Shown: in pieces, positions 4,819-7,717 of the stretch
Layout of the letters: the number at the start of each line of letters is the position of its first letter
Numbering within the stretch: the first letter of the stretch is position 1
Origin: an uncultured bacterium
GTDB taxonomy: Bacteria > Actinomycetota > Coriobacteriia > Coriobacteriales > Eggerthellaceae
Assembly: GCA_947649215.1 (NCBI GenBank)
Contig: CANSQW010000049.1
Coordinates: 1 to 7,717, forward strand
Direction of reading: 5' to 3'
DNA length: 7,717 bases
Program-made: the position numbers and the translations under genes
Notes under the pieces: generated by a model
The model's database searches: none
Seen by the model: the letters and a program-made list of their open reading frames with translations, nothing else
What the model was told of the DNA's origin: nothing

Positions 4819-7329
4819 ATGGCTACATTCATCAAGGAGGACGCGCGTCCGCGCGTGACGTTCCTCGACGACGGCACCGAGGTCTACCGCACGTCCCCCT
4901 GGTCCCCTCCGGGATGCCATGGCGTGGGCTGCGGCATCCGCGCCTTCGTCAAGGACGGCAAGATCACCAAGGTCGAGGGCGACCCCGATGACGTGATCAC
5001 CCAGGGCCGCCTGTGCGTGCGCTGCCTGCGCGTGCTCGACCTTCAGTACCACCCCGACCGCATCGTCCACCCCATGTACCGCGACCCCGCCGACCGCGGC
5101 AAGGCCGACGCCTGGAAGACCGTCACCTGGGACTGGGCCTACGACAAGATCGAGGAGGAGATCGCCAAGTGCAAGGAGAAGTACGGTCCTAACTCCCTGA
5201 CCGTGCTCACCGGCACCGGGCGCGAGGCCGGCCGCTACATGACCAACACCTCCGCGCGCGTCTGCGTCACCACCAACCAGTGCTACACCCAGACCGGCTT
5301 CTCGTGCATGGCCCCGCGCGACACCGTGTGCTCCATGATCGGCGGCGCCGGCTACATCGAGTACGACTTCGCCAACGGCCTGCCCGGCCGCTACGACGAC
5401 CCCGAGTTCGTGCAGCCCAAGTACCTGCTCAACTGGGGCCGCGACTCCCTGCGCTCCAACCCGGACGGCACCTGGGGCCACTCCATCATCGAGCTGCTCA
5501 AGCGCGGCACGAAGCTCATCAACGTGGACCCGCGCGTCAACTGGCTGTCCACCCGCGCGCTCTACCACATGCAGCTGCGCCCCAACACCGACACCGCGCT
5601 CGCCTTCGGCCTGCTCAACGTCATCATCAACGAGGACCTCTACGACCACGACTTCGTGGAGAAGTGGTGCTACGGTTTCGACGAGTTCAAGGAGCGCGTC
5701 AACGAGTACTCCGTCGAGTGGGCCGCCAAGGTCACCGAGGTGCCCGAGCAGATGATCCGCGACGTCGCCCACTGCCTGTCCGAGAAGCCCTGGGGCCTCA
5801 ACATGGGCCTGGCCAACGACCAGAACCCCAACGGCGTGCAGTCGGTGCACTGCCTCTACGCCCTGGCCGCCATCACCGGCAACCTCGACATCCCCGGCGG
5901 CACCAACATCGGCTGGAACATCACGCTCGACTTCGGCGGCAACAAGTACGACGGCAACGGCGAGGAGTCCTCGGCCAACCAGAAGAAGGAGGTCATCCCT
6001 CCCAACCCGGTGACCCAGGAGCAGCGCGACTCCACCATCGGCCTGTCGCGCTACAAGATCTACCAGCTGCTGCTCGGCAAGGCCGTGCCCGACGTCATCA
6101 TCGACACGCTCGAGAACGACGAGCCCTACCCGATCCGCTTCTGCTGGATCCTCCACACCAACCCGGTGTCTCCCACCAACACCGCCGCGCCGCAGCGCTG
6201 GCATGCCGCCCTCAAGCGCATGGACTTCGTGGTGGCCCAGGACATCTTCATGAACCCGACCATCGCCTCGTGCTGCGATCTGTTCCTGCCCCTGGCCACG
6301 TGGCTCGAGCATGACGGCTACATCACCCAGCTCATGGGCGAGCACCCCGGTCCTGTGAAGGGCATGGTGAAGGTGGTCGAGCCGCTCGGCGAGGCCAAGA
6401 GCGAGTTCCAGATCATCCACGACCTGGCCCAGCGCCCCGCGTTCCGCGACAACTTCTACATCGACGGCGAGTCCAAGGTGTCCTCCATCGAGAACTACAT
6501 CACCCAGGACCTCACCAAGGTGGTCGGCTTCGGCCATGACTGGGAGTACCTCAAGGAGCACGTGCAGGTGTCCCGCAAGACCGAGTACCTCAAGTACGAG
6601 CGCGGCATGCTGCGCAACGACGGCCAGCCCGGCTTCAACACCACCACCGGCAAGGTGGAGCTCATGAGCCTCATGTTCGCCGCCTGCGACGGCGACCCGC
6701 TGCCCTACTACGAGGAGCCCGTGTTCAGCCCCTACTGGGAGGACACGACGGCGGACGACCCGCTGCACGACTCCGAGGCGAGCCGCTTCATGCGCGCCTA
6801 CACCGCCGAGCACCCGGACTGGAAGAAGGACTACCCCGTCATCCTCACCACCGGCGCGCGCAACTGGGCCTCGTTCCACTCCGAGCACCGTCAGTCCAAG
6901 ATGCTGCGCGAGATTAAGGAATACCCCTACGTGCAGATGAACCCGGAGCTGGCCGAGCAGATCGGCGTCATCGACGGCGACTGGGTGCGCATCGAGAACC
7001 CGTGGGGCCACTGCTACGAGAAGGCGAAGGTCACCCCCATCGTCAAGCCCAACGTGGTCATGGCCGACCACGGCTGGTGGTACCCCGAGGAGGACATGAA
7101 CGAGCCGAGCATCGGCGGCGTGTGGGCCTCCAACATCAACACGCTGGTCCCCAACAACGTCATCGGCCACTACGGCTTCGGCGCGCCGATGAAGGCCCTG
7201 TGCTGCCGCATCGTCAAGGCTGACAAGCCGCCTCTGAGGGAGGTCGCGCCGCAGAACATCAAGAGCCAGCAGAACTACCCCGGTTCCATCAAGAACGATC
7301 CTTTCCTCAAGGATCTCGTGGTCGAGTAA
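4819..7329 (+). CDS. Molybdopterin (bis-MGD) oxidoreductase, catechol dehydroxylase/pyrogallol transhydroxylase-like
   Basis: The 836-residue product is a DMSO reductase-superfamily catalytic subunit. The N-terminal iron-sulfur segment has Cys33, Cys38, Cys66 and Cys69 (GCHGVGCG and GRLCVRC), followed by YHPDRIVHPM (77-86). The cofactor-binding core spans about 80-540; Cys163 in FSCMAPR sits where the Mo/W-ligating Cys/Ser is usually found. The C-terminal dinucleotide-binding domain (about 670-810) carries TTGARNWASFHSEHRQ (677-692) and DHGWWYPE (750-757). This combination recalls acetylene hydratase, pyrogallol transhydroxylase and the gut actinobacterial catechol dehydroxylases, which act on unsaturated or aromatic substrates. 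No twin-arginine signal is present, so the enzyme is predicted cytoplasmic. ATG 4819 has an excellent ribosome site, GGAGG at 4807-4811. It is co-transcribed with a 4Fe-4S partner 13 nt downstream. The exact substrate cannot be determined; family placement is confident, the dehydroxylase label is inference. Confidence 0.92.
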   Translation: MATFIKEDARPRVTFLDDGTEVYRTSPWSPPGCHGVGCGIRAFVKDGKITKVEGDPDDVITQGRLCVRCLRVLDLQYHPDRIVHPMYRDPADRGKADAWKTVTWDWAYDKIEEEIAKCKEKYGPNSLTVLTGTGREAGRYMTNTSARVCVTTNQCYTQTGFSCMAPRDTVCSMIGGAGYIEYDFANGLPGRYDDPEFVQPKYLLNWGRDSLRSNPDGTWGHSIIELLKRGTKLINVDPRVNWLSTRALYHMQLRPNTDTALAFGLLNVIINEDLYDHDFVEKWCYGFDEFKERVNEYSVEWAAKVTEVPEQMIRDVAHCLSEKPWGLNMGLANDQNPNGVQSVHCLYALAAITGNLDIPGGTNIGWNITLDFGGNKYDGNGEESSANQKKEVIPPNPVTQEQRDSTIGLSRYKIYQLLLGKAVPDVIIDTLENDEPYPIRFCWILHTNPVSPTNTAAPQRWHAALKRMDFVVAQDIFMNPTIASCCDLFLPLATWLEHDGYITQLMGEHPGPVKGMVKVVEPLGEAKSEFQIIHDLAQRPAFRDNFYIDGESKVSSIENYITQDLTKVVGFGHDWEYLKEHVQVSRKTEYLKYERGMLRNDGQPGFNTTTGKVELMSLMFAACDGDPLPYYEEPVFSPYWEDTTADDPLHDSEASRFMRAYTAEHPDWKKDYPVILTTGARNWASFHSEHRQSKMLREIKEYPYVQMNPELAEQIGVIDGDWVRIENPWGHCYEKAKVTPIVKPNVVMADHGWWYPEEDMNEPSIGGVWASNINTLVPNNVIGHYGFGAPMKALCCRIVKADKPPLREVAPQNIKSQQNYPGSIKNDPFLKDLVVE

Positions 7330-7342
7330 GGAGGAGACGTCA

Positions 7343-7668
7343 ATGACTCAGAAATACGGTCTGCTGATCGACAACTACTGGTGCACCGGCTGCCATAGCT
7401 GCGAGATCGCGTGCAAGAACGAGCACGACTACCCCATCGGCCAGTTTGGCATAAAGATGCTGGTCAACGGCCCGTGGGAGCTGATGGAGGAGGGCAAGTG
7501 GGAGCACACCTACTACCCCGTCATCACCACCTACTGCGACCTGTGCGCCGACCGCGTGGCCGCCGGCGAGCAGCCCACCTGCGTGCTGCACTGCCTGGCC
7601 AGCGCCATCGAGTACGGCACGGTGGAGGAGCTCGCCGCCAAGATGGCCGAGCGCGACCGCCGCACCTC
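7343..7668 (+). CDS. 4Fe-4S dicluster ferredoxin-type subunit of the molybdoenzyme (3'-truncated by adapter)
   Basis: This is the electron-transfer subunit expected beside the catalytic subunit. Two Cys groups are visible: Cys14, 17, 20, 24 (C-x2-C-x2-C-x3-C in CTGCHSCEIACKNEH) and Cys65, 68, 80, 84 (C-x2-C-x11-C-x3-C, with DRVAAGEQPTCVLHC). In DmsB/NrfC-type proteins these groups exchange their last Cys to hold a pair of clusters; the additional middle groups of full DmsB proteins are absent here between 25 and 64, so a two-cluster arrangement is predicted for the visible part. There is no signal peptide, matching a cytoplasmic partner. GGAGGAG (7330-7336) directly after the upstream TAA is its ribosome site. 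Only about 108 residues are genuine. The frame runs on to a TAA at 7703-7705, but those last residues (CLLYTSPSPRD) and the stop are translated Nextera adapter. The natural protein continues beyond the contig. Confidence 0.88.
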
Positions 7669-7717
7669 CTGTCTCTTATACACATCTCCGAGCCCACGAG
7701 ACTAAGGCGAATCGCGG
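7669..7717 (+). other. Illumina Nextera adapter read-through (assembly artefact)
   Basis: Positions 7669-7687 are CTGTCTCTTATACACATCT, the 19-bp Tn5 mosaic end used in Nextera libraries. Positions 7688-7702 are CCGAGCCCACGAGAC, the read-2 adapter remainder. Positions 7703-7710 are TAAGGCGA, the N701 index. The last seven bases match the P7 start ATCTCGT at five of seven positions, both differences being T to G. The order and orientation are exactly those of 3' adapter read-through, so this is library sequence, not a transposon in the genome. Confidence 0.98.

Noticed and set aside
4664..4858. Open frame overlapping the molybdoenzyme start (alternative small gene)
   Set aside because: Its starts lack suitable ribosome-site spacing, its end runs 40 nt into the molybdoenzyme, and its second half is the ribosome site and early codons of that gene read out of frame.
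2193..7170. Very long minus-strand open frames (2193-4358 and 4351-7170), and one at 626-1909
   Set aside because: They mirror well-supported plus-strand genes in GC-rich DNA. Their products are His/Val/Gly/Arg-rich low-complexity strings with no recognisable domain, and they run across unrelated gene boundaries.
7669..7687. Tn5-like transposon end in the genome
   Set aside because: The mosaic end is followed exactly by Nextera read-2 adapter, index and P7, so it is library sequence and not a mobile element.
1..7717. tRNA, rRNA, CRISPR array or insertion sequence
   Set aside because: No cloverleaf, rRNA core sequence, regularly spaced repeats, transposase or terminal inverted repeats were seen on either strand by reading.

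Overview
The window reads as a very GC-rich contig end from a gut-type anaerobic actinobacterium, most likely family Eggerthellaceae (Eggerthella/Gordonibacter relatives). This assignment is an inference from composition, strong purine-rich Shine-Dalgarno sites, and gene content: a cytoplasmic molybdopterin oxidoreductase with a 4Fe-4S partner, GPH-type and other MFS transporters, and an MmgE/PrpD protein. All genes lie on the + strand.

Layout. (1) Positions 1-595 hold the C-terminal half of an MFS permease cut by the window edge. (2) A relatively AT-rich promoter-like gap (596-781) precedes a two-gene operon: an MmgE/PrpD family protein (782-2149) and, 13 nt later, a GPH/MelB-type MFS symporter (2163-3740). 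A strong GC hairpin follows. (3) A small two-helix membrane protein resembling DUF3592 (3918-4376) stands alone, with hairpins on both sides. (4) A 442-nt non-coding region (4377-4818) carries a long interrupted dyad, a possible promoter, a leader hairpin and a possible 27-residue leader peptide. (5) A second operon encodes a molybdenum/tungsten bis-pyranopterin oxidoreductase without a signal peptide (4819-7329) and, 13 nt later, its 4Fe-4S partner (from 7343).

The last 49 bases (7669-7717) are not genomic. They match the Illumina Nextera mosaic end, read-2 adapter, N701 index (TAAGGCGA) and the start of P7. The 4Fe-4S gene is therefore truncated after about 108 real residues, and its apparent C-terminus and stop codon are artefacts.

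How the genes may work together: the molybdoenzyme/ferredoxin pair resembles the acetylene hydratase, pyrogallol transhydroxylase and catechol dehydroxylase branch of the DMSO reductase superfamily, a group expanded in Eggerthellaceae for reductive metabolism of diet- and host-derived aromatics. A plausible but unproven reading is an inducible small-molecule pathway: the GPH carrier imports substrate, the cytoplasmic molybdoenzyme reduces or rearranges it, and the MmgE/PrpD protein acts on a carboxylic acid. The substrate cannot be read from the sequence. A similar short sequence upstream of both operons hints at shared control, but this is weak evidence.
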